This document shows positions 1 through 15,900 of a stretch of 64,000 nt of DNA, in pieces. This stretch comes from Lineus longissimus (lineage: Eukaryota; Nemertea; Pilidiophora; Heteronemertea; Lineidae), in contig NC_088312.1 in assembly GCF_910592395.1 (NCBI RefSeq), positions 2,604,001-2,668,000 on the forward strand. The letters run 5' to 3'. Positions within the stretch are counted from its first letter, which is position 1. Each line of letters opens with the position of its first letter. The position numbers and the translations under genes were made by a program. Under the pieces are notes generated by a model. It was not told the DNA's origin. It did no database searches and was given only the letters and a program-made list of their open reading frames with translations.

Positions 1-1126
1 CGGGTTATAAACGCATTGTGATGCACTGTTGGTTCTCTTGGGGTGTAAAGCGAACTTATTGAGTCTGAGACAGTCGCATAGACAGTGGATTAGTTCGATA
101 TTGTAATTTTGGTGAATTCTTTTCAAATCTGGTATGTTTTGTATACCAATTCGGCAAAATTTACCAGTTCTTTTGACATCGTTTAAATACTATAGACGCA
201 ATTGACGAAGAGTTCTTGCTCAACAAAAGATGAAGCCCGATGCATCAAATTGTGATGAACTTGGACCCATATTAAAAAAGAAATTCACAGACAAATCTTT
301 GAAATACAGGTCTTGTATTTTGCCCCCCCCCCCCCCCCCAGAGTTCCTTGGTGCCCAAAGACGCCATTGGTGATTCAAAGATGCATTTCTAAATCAGAAT
401 TGATCGTCGTTGTGCATGCATAATACGATGTCACTTCGTCTCGATTTCCCCTTGCGTGCAAGCCTCATTGGCAAGTCGCAGATTGGCGAAAGATCGCGCC
501 AAACGTGTCAAGAACTGTGTAACACACATGCCAGCTACCTTCACAAAACACTCATGAATTTCATAATTTTCCCATCAATCATAACTTTAGCCACTCTGAA
601 AAACGAAATTTACAAATTCAAAATGGTTTTATTTGAGCAAACAGCGCGGGCGTTTGCCACGTCTAATTTGCAGTGTTATCCACTTGATGTGAAGCGGTCG
701 TGTAAAAACAAACACCGGGTCGCTCTTCATCAAGGCTTGTGCAGATCCAATTGGAGTTCAATTATTATCTTTTCTTGAACCAAGTTTATGATTGGTTACA
801 TCATCTTTTTATCTTATTGTCTTAAAATGCATCGAGTTGTGATCGCACTTTTAAATGTTACAAGATGCCAAAACCTGGACATCATCCGAACTAGTCAGAT
901 TACGTTGTAAGACAAAAATATGTCATCGCCCCCACCAAGATACCTAATTCGTGCTCTATATATCGGCACTGAATCAGTATATAGACGTACCACAAGTCGC
1001 CCGCCTTAAAATTCGGCAGATTACCAGCGTATTCGACAAGCGTCAGCATGACACTGCATGGAGGACTATACTCACATTTGTTTATCAACTTTGCTAATGC
1101 TCTTTTCATCTTCTATGTGATTGTAG
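1..1126. other. Noncoding, probable sim intron
   Basis: No conserved coding signal is seen. The stretch ends in a splice acceptor (ttgtag) at 1121-1126 that opens the first visible sim exon in phase 1, so it is most simply the intron downstream of the bHLH exon. A poly-C run lies near 322-339. The 122-codon open frame at 410-778 has no recognisable content. Confidence 0.6.
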
Positions 1127-5111
<3,985 letters not shown>

Positions 5112-6224
5112 CTGCGTTTATACAGTTTAAAGACCCCAGTTTCATGATGCTGAGGCTTTCTAATGAAATCGTCCATGAATTCATCAATGTGTTTCACATC
5201 CTGACAATGTTAGAGAGGGGTAAAGGGTTCTAAGGTTGTGAAGCACATCGATGTTCATGGCCAATTTCAACGACGTCTTTCGCCGAATTAGTTAAACCTG
5301 TGAGTAGATGTTCGCTGGGTCTTAAAGACATTGCCGGGAAGTAAGAATGGCAACAGGACTGATGGTGCTTCAAACGGTACGCCCTGGACACCATCAGCAA
5401 ACAGTCTTCGCTTAGGTGGCCTACGGGTAGGAACGCCTGTTCCCTGACGAAAATACTTTTTATGACGTTGCATAAAAGACAGCATCATGGAGAAGGGGAA
5501 GGGTACCATTTGGGGTATATTAACTACTAATATCTGTGCTACTTATTTTTCTTAGACGTGTATTGTATCATTTCCTTCGGCCGGATTCCCGTCCCTAGCA
5601 GTTTGTTTGGAAGGGAGCTGACAAAAGGCATCTTTCGCAACCCTTACCAACGACGAGTACGAAGATGTGCATCCTGGCACTAGTTGTTTTCAATATACTC
5701 TGCCTCTCGATATTTCCAACGTATACGACATAGGAGAAAAAAGCCTGATCTCAGGATGGAAGATATGTGGTGTCTTCTGCTTTATTGTTTTTGTTGTGCT
5801 TCTCTTTTTCGGACGCAGACGATGCGTTCGTATTCCGTGTGCGTAGGAACTTACAAGTATATGTATTATTAAAAGGAATTCCTCAGAAAGCGACGCCCTA
5901 AATCCAAAATGGCCACTTTGTCCAGCTAAGCTGGGTCTTCCGTCAACTTCTGCGTACATAATGTATGTATTTTCCCTAAAGCTACTTTTTGTCTGTTTTG
6001 CTGTTTCTTTTCGTTCAGGCTCTTCCCTGTGGAACACTGGGGCCGTGGATGTAGATTTGTGGAGTTGGTTCAGCCACACTGTAGCACTGCATTTGCTTCT
6101 GATCTGGGAATCCTTGCCTGATGTGGGTGGTTTATTAAGTCAGAGAAATTTCCGTGTTTAATTATATCTGTTAATGTCATTTATTTATAATGAACGTGTC
6201 ATTCTTAAGATGATGGTGCCTGCA

Positions 6225-6230
6225 AATAAA
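6225..6230 (+). terminator. Candidate poly(A) signal of sim
   Basis: AATAAA on the + strand about 1.1 kb after the sim stop; the first convincing hexamer downstream. The opposing GPCR signal lies about 45 bases away, so the two 3' ends would meet or overlap. Confidence 0.45.
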
Positions 6231-6275
6231 TTAACAAATACAAGAAATTAATACATGATTTGTGGTTAATAATGA

Positions 6276-6281
6276 TTTATT
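6276..6281 (-). terminator. Candidate poly(A) signal of the GPCR gene
   Basis: AATAAA on the minus strand, about 330 bases after the GPCR stop codon. Confidence 0.45.
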
Positions 6282-6608
6282 CCAATCGAAATTTCAATCA
6301 GTATTACCTTTGATTTGTACAGTTTGCTGCCTGGGAACCTGTGTCTGGCCTGAAACAAGTCTACTGAGCTCGATGCATGCACCAGTTTCAAGAACGAAAC
6401 ACATGAACGAAACAGGGACCGTTGAATGTTGTATCTGGCCATTTTCCAAGCAGCTCGACTGTCCCCTGACCACACTTTAGTTCCATTACACCAGATAGTC
6501 AGATACATGTATGAGTGTGCGTGAAGAGACCAAGAGCATCCAAACATCCTGAGGAAATCGGGGGCTAATGTTCGCTTCTCCGACATCAACAACTTCAGAC
6601 GACTCCTA

Positions 6609-7622
6609 CTATTTGTCTTCATTTGGTACATTACAAGTATTTGCAGTAGCCTCTTCAATATCACGATGCATACATCGTCTTGCTATAATGCACCTGCACA
6701 TCAGCAGATCCCTGGTGGACCTGGCAAACTCCGGGACCCGAAGAGAGTAAATGATGGGGTTGGCTGCGGAGTGAAATATGACGAAACTCAGCGTAATTTT
6801 CTGAGCTTGTATGAATGCCGGAGATGGACCTTTTAGCGCGATGATCAGAAAAGTAATGCCATTCGTGAACCAGGTAACGACATATGAGACGACGACGATG
6901 GCTAAAACACATGTGAGCTTTCCGGGTCTTTTCAGCAGTTTAGTACGTCCCCCTTGTACGGCATCACCGGGCAGAACTTGCATCCTGTTCTTCAGAAATA
7001 ACCGAACCCCAACACAGTAGAGAGTCGTCACAAAGAGACCTACGCCCATATGCAGAACCACCTGAATCATTACGTATGTTGGGATGTAATGATTTTGGAC
7101 AATGCACTCCACATTTGGGCGCCATGGAAGACGAAAAAAGGGAAGTTGTAATAAGAACGCGAATATGATGGTGAACGCCCAGGCCAATGTTAGGATCAGT
7201 GCTGTGGAAAAGAAGGTCAATCGTCGGTGTTTTAATGGCAAGACCATCATGGTGAACCGGTCGGCGGTGATGAGGCACACACCCACCACGACAGCCGTCA
7301 TCCCGATCAATGTCAAGACAAACTTGGCAATGCAAAGTACTTCACTTATAGCTGTGTTTGTCAGCATGTGGACGACATCTACAACGGTTGCGACGCCGAC
7401 AAAAACGTCACCTGCCGCGAGATTTAGAATGAACATCCACGACGGTTTATTCTGTTTGGCTCGTGTTATAATAGTCAAGATGACCAGTCCATTACCCAAC
7501 AACACCAAAGAAGCCAGAACGATATAGACGGTACCTGTGATGAATCTCGGCCTATCGGTTGAAGCCGCGTCATCGAAATCCGTGGTGTTTTCCGTAGAAA
7601 GAAGAAGGGGTGTATGGGTCAT
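6609..7622 (-). CDS. Class A (rhodopsin-like) orphan GPCR, intronless
   Basis: A single open frame of 337 residues starts at an ATG in strong context (CCACCATGA). The frame stays open 9 codons further 5' to a GTG. Seven hydrophobic segments are present. TM1 has GN at 43-44, TM2 has NLAAGD ending at D72, and the TM3 end is DRF at 121-123 in place of DRY. C97 and C173 could form the TM3-ECL2 disulfide, and TM7 ends in NPIIY at 288-292. A glycosylation sequon is at N12. The TM6 CWxP motif is replaced by TWFTNG, so the usual proline is missing. The pattern loosely recalls the MECA (melanocortin/EDG/cannabinoid/adenosine) group, but no ligand can be assigned. It would act at the plasma membrane through G proteins. 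It is transcribed toward sim, tail to tail. Confidence 0.88.
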   Translation of the reverse strand: MTHTPLLLSTENTTDFDDAASTDRPRFITGTVYIVLASLVLLGNGLVILTIITRAKQNKPSWMFILNLAAGDVFVGVATVVDVVHMLTNTAISEVLCIAKFVLTLIGMTAVVVGVCLITADRFTMMVLPLKHRRLTFFSTALILTLAWAFTIIFAFLLQLPFFRLPWRPNVECIVQNHYIPTYVMIQVVLHMGVGLFVTTLYCVGVRLFLKNRMQVLPGDAVQGGRTKLLKRPGKLTCVLAIVVVSYVVTWFTNGITFLIIALKGPSPAFIQAQKITLSFVIFHSAANPIIYSLRVPEFARSTRDLLMCRCIIARRCMHRDIEEATANTCNVPNEDK

Positions 7623-7639
7623 GGTGGACTTGTGAAAGC

Positions 7640-9370
7640 TACTTTTCACAGCAATCCTTATATCAAGACGTCAAACTGACACTGTCATCTTTCAGGTAAT
7701 AAATCCGTTAATATAGTGTCGCCGCCCTCTCCATCAGAGTATGTGCTGTGAATACATCGTATAAGTATACTTTAAAACCAGGTTTAGTTGCAGCTTACCT
7801 TACCCTTCGCGCTCCAAGCTGGGTGTTTGTCTCCATAAATGATCGCACATTCGACTTTTTGTTCGGCTGAAGTCAAACCAATTAAAGGGTCAATGCCGAA
7901 ACAGCAAATTTTCGGCAACGAATATTGTATCAACGAATGTTTTGCTCCGCAGCAGCAGAGAGACTATAATAGCGTCCACACATGTAGCATCCAGGCTTTA
8001 TTCCTTGGACACTTCCTCGAACTGTAATATCTAATAATGGAGACGTTGATCCGATGGTCAGCTAGGTTGCGAATGATGGTCCGCAGCAGGAATAGTTCAG
8101 CGTCAACGAACGTAGTGGTCCGCAGCAGGAATCCTATTGCGTGAAATACTGTTAGTGGTCAACATCCACTTCCAGTGAAAATACCTCCGCGAACTTAGGC
8201 GAAAGTATGTCTACCTAACTTGGTGATGGTATTTCTACCTTACTTAGGTGAAAGTATTTCTACCTAGTAACTTAGGTGAAAGTCTTTCCAGCGGATTTGA
8301 GAAGTCAGTTTTTTTCGCTTTTCTCTTTTCCTGATAACAACCGAATGATATTCATTACCCACCGTAAGGAATGCTACCGCGTGAAATGCTAATATCGATT
8401 TGTCCTAGAAAGCGTGTTGACTGACAGAATGGTATCATCTACAGCATCAAGTCCTCTGGTGCTCACACAATCAGTGAGTTCATGAGTTCTCTTGCAGGGC
8501 TGGGATGAACACAATGGATGGACTACTGAGTGAACTACTGATCAAATAACTGTTACATGCTACTTATGTTACAGTTGCCATGACAATTATATATACATGT
8601 ACGTATATACCCAAAATTGGTTTCGGACACATTTGACCGATCAACAAGTTGCTAATTGGCCGCGAAAATGAAATGTTAGGTAAGAGAATTATCAAGTAAT
8701 GGGATTCTCATCAGGTTACATGTACCCGAGAGACACCAAAAGCAAATATTTTATATCATTAAAATGATTTCCTATTCCTATACAAGATCCTGTTTTGCTA
8801 CGCGGACTTAGAAGGTGTCGATGTGATGTAAGACCATTCTTCTTTCTGTCGTATCTCATTAATTGAGGGGGTGAGGGAGAGCCTAATATAGTAAATCTTC
8901 TGGAAAAAACACGATTTCAAGATAGCCCGCTTCACTTTACCCCGTAGGCAGACGATCGACCAAATCCTTCCCCAGATGTTTTGGGTAACGAATGGGCTGC
9001 CCTGGGAGTTGCGGTCACATACATGTCCGCAATCGAGAGGTTCCATTGCATGTTGCCTCTAGCAACCATCCAGAGCTGCTGTTACGGATAGTGCACCAGG
9101 TGCCAATGACATAATGCGCTCATCGTCATTCATCCCTTTGAGCAGGATAACAAGATGGGAAACAACACGACGGGGTTATGAACAATATGATTTCACCGAT
9201 ATATTCAGAAATGTTTCCCAGTTCGAGCCTAAATTAAGTGAAGACGCCCTCGCCTTTACTCCGTGCTAATATTGATTCCCCGCTACCAGTTTGACACGTA
9301 TTATTAGTAGCAGCAGAGAGGGGCAAGGCGCTGCCAGGTGTATGTCCTCCAAACTGCTTGGAGAATAGAA
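7640..9370. other. Intergenic, short local repeats only
   Basis: No gene recognised. A twice-repeated GGTCCGCAGCAGGAAT lies near 8078-8133, and three imperfect copies of an ACTTAGGTGAAAGTATTTCTACCT-like unit lie near 8190-8290. The first part should include the GPCR promoter. Confidence 0.5.
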
Positions 9371-9511
9371 ACAGTTCACATTGGGTGATATGAATAAAGA
9401 CTAGCAAATGCTTTTATCTAAAACTCCATGTACATTTACACTAGACCTTTCTGTACAAAATTGAAGTAAAAGCATTTGCTAGACTTTATTCATATCAGCC
9501 ATTGTGTGAAC
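9371..9511. repeat. Foldback element (about 46-bp inverted arms)
   Basis: The arm at 9371-9416 matches the reverse complement of 9466-9511, with a near-perfect core of about 31 bases containing GACTAGCAAATGCTTTTA-like sequence and a spacer of about 50 bases. It looks like a small non-autonomous inverted-repeat transposon or a stable hairpin. No convincing target-site duplication was found. Confidence 0.7.
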
Positions 9512-9594
9512 TCGACACCGCTGTTTAGAGTTCAGGTAGAGTGAATTTTTTTTTTAAAAACAAAGAAAACAGACACAGAATTCTCATCAGATTT

Positions 9595-9600
9595 TTTATT
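9595..9600 (-). terminator. Candidate poly(A) signal of thioredoxin
   Basis: AATAAA on the minus strand about 1.0 kb downstream of the thioredoxin stop; it implies a long 3' UTR. Confidence 0.4.
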
Positions 9601-9826
9601 GGTAGTCTTCTGCATTACACCAAGGACTTACTAAGTGGAAGAATGGGAAATGTACAGTCTAGTCGAACGCAGCAACAATGTCTATTGTAAAAATGACATC
9701 TCTCAATTGGCAGTGTGGGCTCAACACGACACCTGTATGCTGATGAAAACGACAACTGAAACCAATCTGCAGAGATAGCTTCATAATAATTTCCATCCAT
9801 CACAAATCAGAGTTCTGAGGACCAAG

Positions 9827-9925
9827 TCCCAACCAGAAAGCTGGACAAAGTCACAACCAGAAAGCTGGACAAAGTCACAACCAGAAAGCTGGACAAAGTC
9901 ACAACCAGAAAGTCAGACAAAACTA
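9827..9925. repeat. 24-bp tandem repeat
   Basis: About four copies of a 24-bp unit beginning CAACCAGAAAGCTGGACAAA. They lie in the presumed 3' UTR of the thioredoxin gene. The last copy is degenerate. Confidence 0.8.
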
Positions 9926-10602
9926 GGGTTTTTTTTAATTGTGATTGTAGGCCAACAGAATGCTAACATTTAAAACATAAATGACATTCATGAAAGTGGC
10001 AGTGCAATCAATTCAGTGTCCATTAGTTTATTTCAATGATTGTGCTGTGCATCCATAAACTTGACAACAATGGCAATGCATCGATCATTCAAGGAATCGA
10101 TTCAATCAGATTTTTTTTAAATTCCAATTAACTGGCATCTATTTGCTCTTGGTCCAGGAGTACATTAGGCATTGCCCAATTCATACGCTTATTGAGATAG
10201 CACGGACATAGTAAATATTGTAGCTTTTGTCATGCTGCTGGAAACTAAGTTGGTCAGAGCTGCAAGTAAAATAATCAATAACACAGTAGCAGCAGTACCA
10301 ATACAATACATACATGCAGTCCAAGCAACTATGTGTTGTCAAGCAAGCATGGCCCTGCCAACAAAAACATAGACCTTTTTTATCAAAAATGGTAACATAT
10401 TTTATACTGGTGATTAACCTACATGTTTCATTCTAAATCTCTAAGTAACATAAAATCCAATACAAAAACAAGTATCAACATAGATTTCAAATAGATTGGT
10501 GTAGTAGTTGAATTGAATAATCAAATATGTGTGTACTACATAATCAATTCACCATGCCCATGATCACAAAATGTGCTACAGCATAGACAACACTGGAGTT
10601 GA

Positions 10603-11919
10603 TTACTTGTGAGAGTCGATCTTTTCTTTGAGTTTTGCTTCACTGGCTCCAACAACATCACCGACCTGTAAAAGAGAAGAACCGGTAGAAGTAGTTTCTA
10701 CAACCAGATACCCATACTGGGAAACAATTCCATTACAAGGACAGAGACACATAACTTCGTTTTTCCATAACAACCATAGCTTGTTTGAATGATTTGTTTG
10801 AATGATTTGTTAGATTCCTTCTTTGCAGACCTGCTCCTGCTCAGAAAAACACAAAACAGGCTTAACCTATTTATGCTTTAGCTTGATACATGTAGTTCCT
10901 ACTTACTTTGTCTCCATTCTTGAACAAAAGAAATGTTGGCATAGCCGAGATGTCATATTTTTCAGCAGTCTGAAAGAAAATTGGTAAAAATAGCAACAGG
11001 TTCTTCACCACCACATAATGCAGTATCCACATTGCAGCACGGATCAGATTTCCAAGATTAGCAAAGCATGTTAATTGTACAACTCATATCAGTATACTTA
11101 AGTTAAAGCCTTATATAGTGGTGCTACCCGTCATATAATGCATCAGTGTTTTTTCTCCCACCAATCCCTTTGACAAGACCTACTTACCTCGCCATTATCA
11201 TCCACATCCACTTTTAAGAACACGACATCTTTCATCTCATCGCTCCATTCCTGAAGTGTAAATGCAACTTTTTAGAAACAAAACGATACATTGAAAAAGA
11301 TACATTGTGAAGAGCCTTACTGGAAACCTTGACACTAACAGTAACAGCCAACAGGTAGTGGTTCATTTGTTTAAATCCAAAGAACTAATGCCGGGAATTG
11401 GTAATGGTCTGTTTCCAAACTATTTTCTTTCTTTCCACCTTGACCATACAAAAATGTACCCTGAACAATAGGGCCTACGTACCTGTATTTTGGGGGCAAT
11501 CTTTTTGCAAGGCCCACACCATACGGCGTAGAAGTCAACTACAACCAACTTCTCACCAGCAGCAGTAAGGGCCGTCTCAAAATCCGCCTGGAAACAAAAA
11601 ATACAGCTAAAATGTGCTACTCATCTCTATCAGATGGACTTGATCGGAATATGGACATTAACTCAACAGGTTGGCAACACACAAGCCATTCTGGACACAT
11701 CCATCTGAATATGACCATATCATTCATGGCCTATACACCGTGCACGATGTACAGCGAAGATACACATGACACAGCACAAAAAAAAATCACATTTGCGAGC
11801 AATGATTCGGCATTATTGCATGGCCTAATGTGAGATCAAAATTCAATACATGCTACAAAATAGCTTCATTACGATCAATGTATCATACTTACCAGAGTTT
11901 CTATCAGTGTGACCGGCAT
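10603..11919 (-). CDS. TXN: Thioredoxin (cytosolic type, 106 aa)
   Basis: Five exons on the minus strand, in order 11893-11919, 11483-11587, 11188-11250, 10907-10969 and 10603-10665. All introns are phase 0 with GT-AG borders, and the product is 106 residues, the normal size for the family. The active site WCGPC is at residues 32-36 after DFYAV. The cis-proline is in SAMPTFLLF (P76), and the C-terminal helix is [11 protein letters not shown]. The protein would reduce disulfides in cytosolic and nuclear clients and be recycled by thioredoxin reductase with NADPH. There is no signal or transit peptide, so the mitochondrial form is unlikely. The first coding exon holds only nine codons. Confidence 0.95.
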
Positions 11920-12174
11920 ATTGATGAGTTTTTCAACGGTTTATTGAAGGAATGGATCAAACTTCCGATATGGTTCAAAACGCCGACTAGTTCCACATTT
12001 GACCGTCAGGAGTGATAGTACGTACAGTTCTACAAATTATTTGGAAGGGAAACTGTCACTTCGTAAGGCGGGAAATGTGAATGCGCCGGTATGCGCGCGC
12101 ACTTCCAGGTCCACGCGGTTTCATTGGTTTACATCACGGTTCACAATAATGGGGATTTTTTACACCTGAGTTAA

Positions 12175-12450
12175 GAATCCATGGAGATAAACCATTAAGT
12201 GTGGAATCTTGTGACAGAGTTTTAGAGTATTGAAACACGCTGGTTGTGGTCATCTGGGGGAGAGATTAGTGCTGGAGATGAACCATTCTGTTCAGTGTTG
12301 ACTCTTGATTGTGATCATCTTGGGAAGGGATATTGGGAGTAAACCATTCAGTGTTGACTCTCGATTGTTGTCATCTGCGGGAGGGATTCATACCGGAGAT
12401 AAACCATACAGCCGCCAATATACTCTTCCTCAGGATGATAAGGCACACCA
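12175..12450 (+). pseudogene. Relic of a C2H2 zinc-finger array
   Basis: Four copies of the DNA for the finger linker (H)TGDKP, read as GGAGATAAACC or close variants, start near 12183, 12274, 12335 and 12394, spaced 91, 61 and 60 bases. The first unit still resembles a finger coding for CxxC, a spacer and two histidines, and the last linker reads IHTGDKPY. Intact fingers repeat every 84 bases; these units carry deletions, frameshifts and stops, so no protein can be made. It lies just upstream of thioredoxin and is probably a dead fragment of an expanded zinc-finger family. Confidence 0.55.
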
Positions 12451-12906
12451 CTGTAAGGTCAGCCAAGAGCCGTTATAATTTGCAGGGCTCTCGTCTTTTA
12501 GTGTACTAGTGGCCATAAGTCGAAATGTCACCTCTCCTATTTTACAGTGTATATGATCATTGAAAAAGCAGAACCAGAATTCCATTTCAAAATGTTTTAT
12601 TCTCTTCTCATTCGGCACAAAACTTCAAGTCTCAAATGAGCGAATCAGCTAGTCTAGGCCTACACACTTACAGCTACGACACCGTAACGTTTACTGGCAT
12701 TCTCTCTTTTTCTATTCGCCTTCTCCTTGATCGGGCCCTGGGACGTATGTATACGTCTATCTATTCGTTGGGATACTGACGATTGGACACTTAGTACATT
12801 TACAGAATAGGCACACCCAATCGGGAGCTACACTGATTTTGCAACTGAATGGCGACTGACCCATTCATTCCCTTGGTATAAAACTATCTGTAGTCTTTTG
12901 GGGTTT

Positions 12907-12912
12907 TTTATT
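12907..12912 (-). terminator. Candidate poly(A) signal of the bHLH-Orange gene
   Basis: Minus-strand AATAAA 45 bases after the stop; a second one lies at 12596-12601. Confidence 0.4.
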
Positions 12913-12956
12913 CAAAAGTATATCTACATGGTAAAACGGTTGTCATGGCACATATA

Positions 12957-15900
12957 CTATCCTACTGGGTCCTCATCCTCTTCAATCATGGACAGAATGT
13001 GACCGGCGAGCTGGGCAATTGCAGGGTTGCTCTGCGCAAGAACAGTCAGGTTTGGTAATTGTTCGAGCAGTTTGAGATCGTCTATCTCCTCCTGCCGGCG
13101 ACCATCTCCTTCAGTCAATAACTGTTCAAAAGGGTAGGAGTTTGTATTTGAAGCTGAAGGTGAATTTGAATCCTCTGAATCGTCTGCTGCAGACATGTCC
13201 GAAAAAGAATTGTTTTCATTTGAATTCGTGTGTCGATTAGAGGCACCATCGACTTCATCGAACCCATCCACGCACACCGAGTCCCTCTGAGGAGAAGCAC
13301 ACGCCCCATGTGCAGATGAGCTTGTGTCATCATGTGTATCGTCTGCAGCGAACCCACTGGCAGACGGATAAACATTGTTTGATAAAAAGTTACACATTTC
13401 AGCATCATTTGTCCGTAATGGTTCATTCTCCACTACAACTTCGCAGTCTAACACTAAGCGTTTTCTGGCGAGATGCTGCCTGAGCCCCATGATTATGGGG
13501 TCCTCAATGGACATGTTTTCCACTTGGAGGAGGTACTGTATCGTCTGCTCCGTACAGTCCTGGAAGCCAGCGTGGATGACGTCAGATTCACCCAGTGGTG
13601 GCAGGTCTGCTAGGAAGTTGGCGGCTGGGGGCCTCATGGCACCATCAGGGCTGTCCGTACCCTGAGGCTCGTTTTCAGCTGAAAATAGAAATAGTTGAAG
13701 ACATGAATTAGCGCAAAAACAGATATGAGAACAGAGAATCACAACGTTTTTGTGGCCAGGAGATAAACCGATTTCTCCCTGCTGTCACTTTTGCTGTCTA
13801 TATTTCACCGAGATAAAGGGATTTGGTACAAGACAAGCTTCGATGATCTGGACAAATATCTGGAACGGAAAATAACAATGTTCGAACAGGGAATAAGACA
13901 GTCTGATCGGATGGGACTGTGTAATCTGCGTCGATAGCTCATTATTAGAATCCATTGTTCCCGGACATTCTATCCATGCACATTTCAAACTTCTACACCG
14001 GCCGTAAACTGATGTCATCTGTCCATCATCACACAGTTTGTCGTTGCCTGAAAGGCTCATCACTAGCTAATGTTCACATCCTGGTGACGGTGTCCTCGTC
14101 GTCCTGGGGTGGTTGCAAGCTAACATGGTGGTATCATTACCTGCTGTAGAATCTTACAGCGGCACATAATCATTTCTGTTGTTAAGGCATTGTTATATGA
14201 CCTTAGCTCTCACATGACCTCATGGCGTCACTTGATGATTGCTGGAAGGATGCATCAACAATGATCAAAGACAAGACAACCTATTGCGGATTTGGTAGAA
14301 AATTGTCATTGGGTAGTCAGGTGTACGGATAGCCCCTAGCAATACAGGTGCCTCGCCGCCGACCTGATGGTGTCACTCGGCACGACCTGAGATGGGCGAT
14401 GACAAGACAATCTGTACCCAGGCCCGATTGAATCAATACCCCATTGTGGTACTGTTGTCATGGGTGTTACTGTACCGCATGACAACCAAAAACAAGACAG
14501 ACGAGAACCATTGCTTTTCAACGCCTTATCTTCCCGGTGACGAATATCCGTTTATACATGTAGGTATCTACATGTAACAATTAATCTTCTTTTTTGACAC
14601 ACAGCTACCGGATTTGTTGCCATAAACAGCTACCAGGTTTAGTTTAACAGACTATATGCAAGAGTAAAGGGATATGATTGGTGGTCTCCTGATAACTAAA
14701 AGCTTAGTGAGGGAACGGGGCATCCCGCATATGATACCAGGGCCAAGTGCATGATGCTCCTCCGTCGTTACCCTTGGACACAACGCCCGAATCCGACGGA
14801 CAGTTTGCCAGGCATTGGATATCAACGCCAACGATATTCAGTTTAGTCTGGCCGCCTTAGGAATTTGTTGTCTGTCTTTAGTATCATGGCAGTATTTCAA
14901 ATAAACCCCAACCTCCAGAACCTGCATACTGAACTTCCAGCGGTATTGCCTCCGTATAGCCTACGCCCATACTGACGCACGTTGTCTGGAAGTTGAGCAA
15001 TGTCAATACATTGAGGGTCAAGATGTCGAACCTGTGACCCTTAATAGTCGGGCGACTTCGTTAATCTCAGACGGAGTTACAGGGACAGACTGCCTTTCGA
15101 TCATGCCGATTTATAGGCGGTGTGCGTCAATCCATTAAAAGCAACTTACCGAGTCCGCTCGAAAAATTACGATCCACCATGGAGACAGAAATTAAGGTCT
15201 ATCCAATCAGTATTTTAAGTACAAGTTGAATTCCGAAACGTTTTTTAACCAGAGGCTGACACGCGAGAGGCTTGTGTACTCCACGTGGGTCTACTTGAAA
15301 TGTGAGCAAATAAGGTCACCACAGCCATCATGTGGGCCAAGTGAGCTTGCCCAGACAAGTGCCAGGTTCTTATAGTAAACACCCAGCCATGTGAATGGAG
15401 AGGGGATTCCCTCATAACTTGGCAGAATTCCATCAGACGGTTGGTACCAGGTCGAATAAACAGTCCTGGATGATGTCCTGTGGTTATCTCTTCGCGACGA
15501 CCTAAGATTCCCCGGGAAGATACACAACACAATGTGTGAATGGCAACCCAGTTAAAATTAGTTTTACTTAACATGAAATGGACATACATGTACCACAACC
15601 TCATTCTATGGGGTTTTATTGTCTTCATCCTTTGCTTTCTTTGATTGCCGGGACAGCAGATGATTCCTCCGAAACGAGGTTGGACATCCCGACTGCGATG
15701 AGAGAAAACATGAACCAACTTTTTTTCTGTAGCAAGTGATTTTCGCTTATGAAGTCAAGCTCTCCGAGATTGCAGGAGAGTTACAGGTATGACAGGTGGG
15801 GCACAGGGATGCCTTGTCTCTTGCTTGGCATGGCCATCCAAACTCGAAACGAGAAGTTGAGTTTCTAAAGAACAACGAAGCACTTTAGTCCATCAACGTG

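Noticed and set aside
410-778. 122-codon frame as the bHLH exon of sim
   Set aside because: It lacks the basic helix-loop-helix motif; the real exon must lie upstream of the window.
15245-15718. 157-codon minus-strand frame in the bHLH-Orange intron
   Set aside because: Composition and lack of motif suggest a chance frame.
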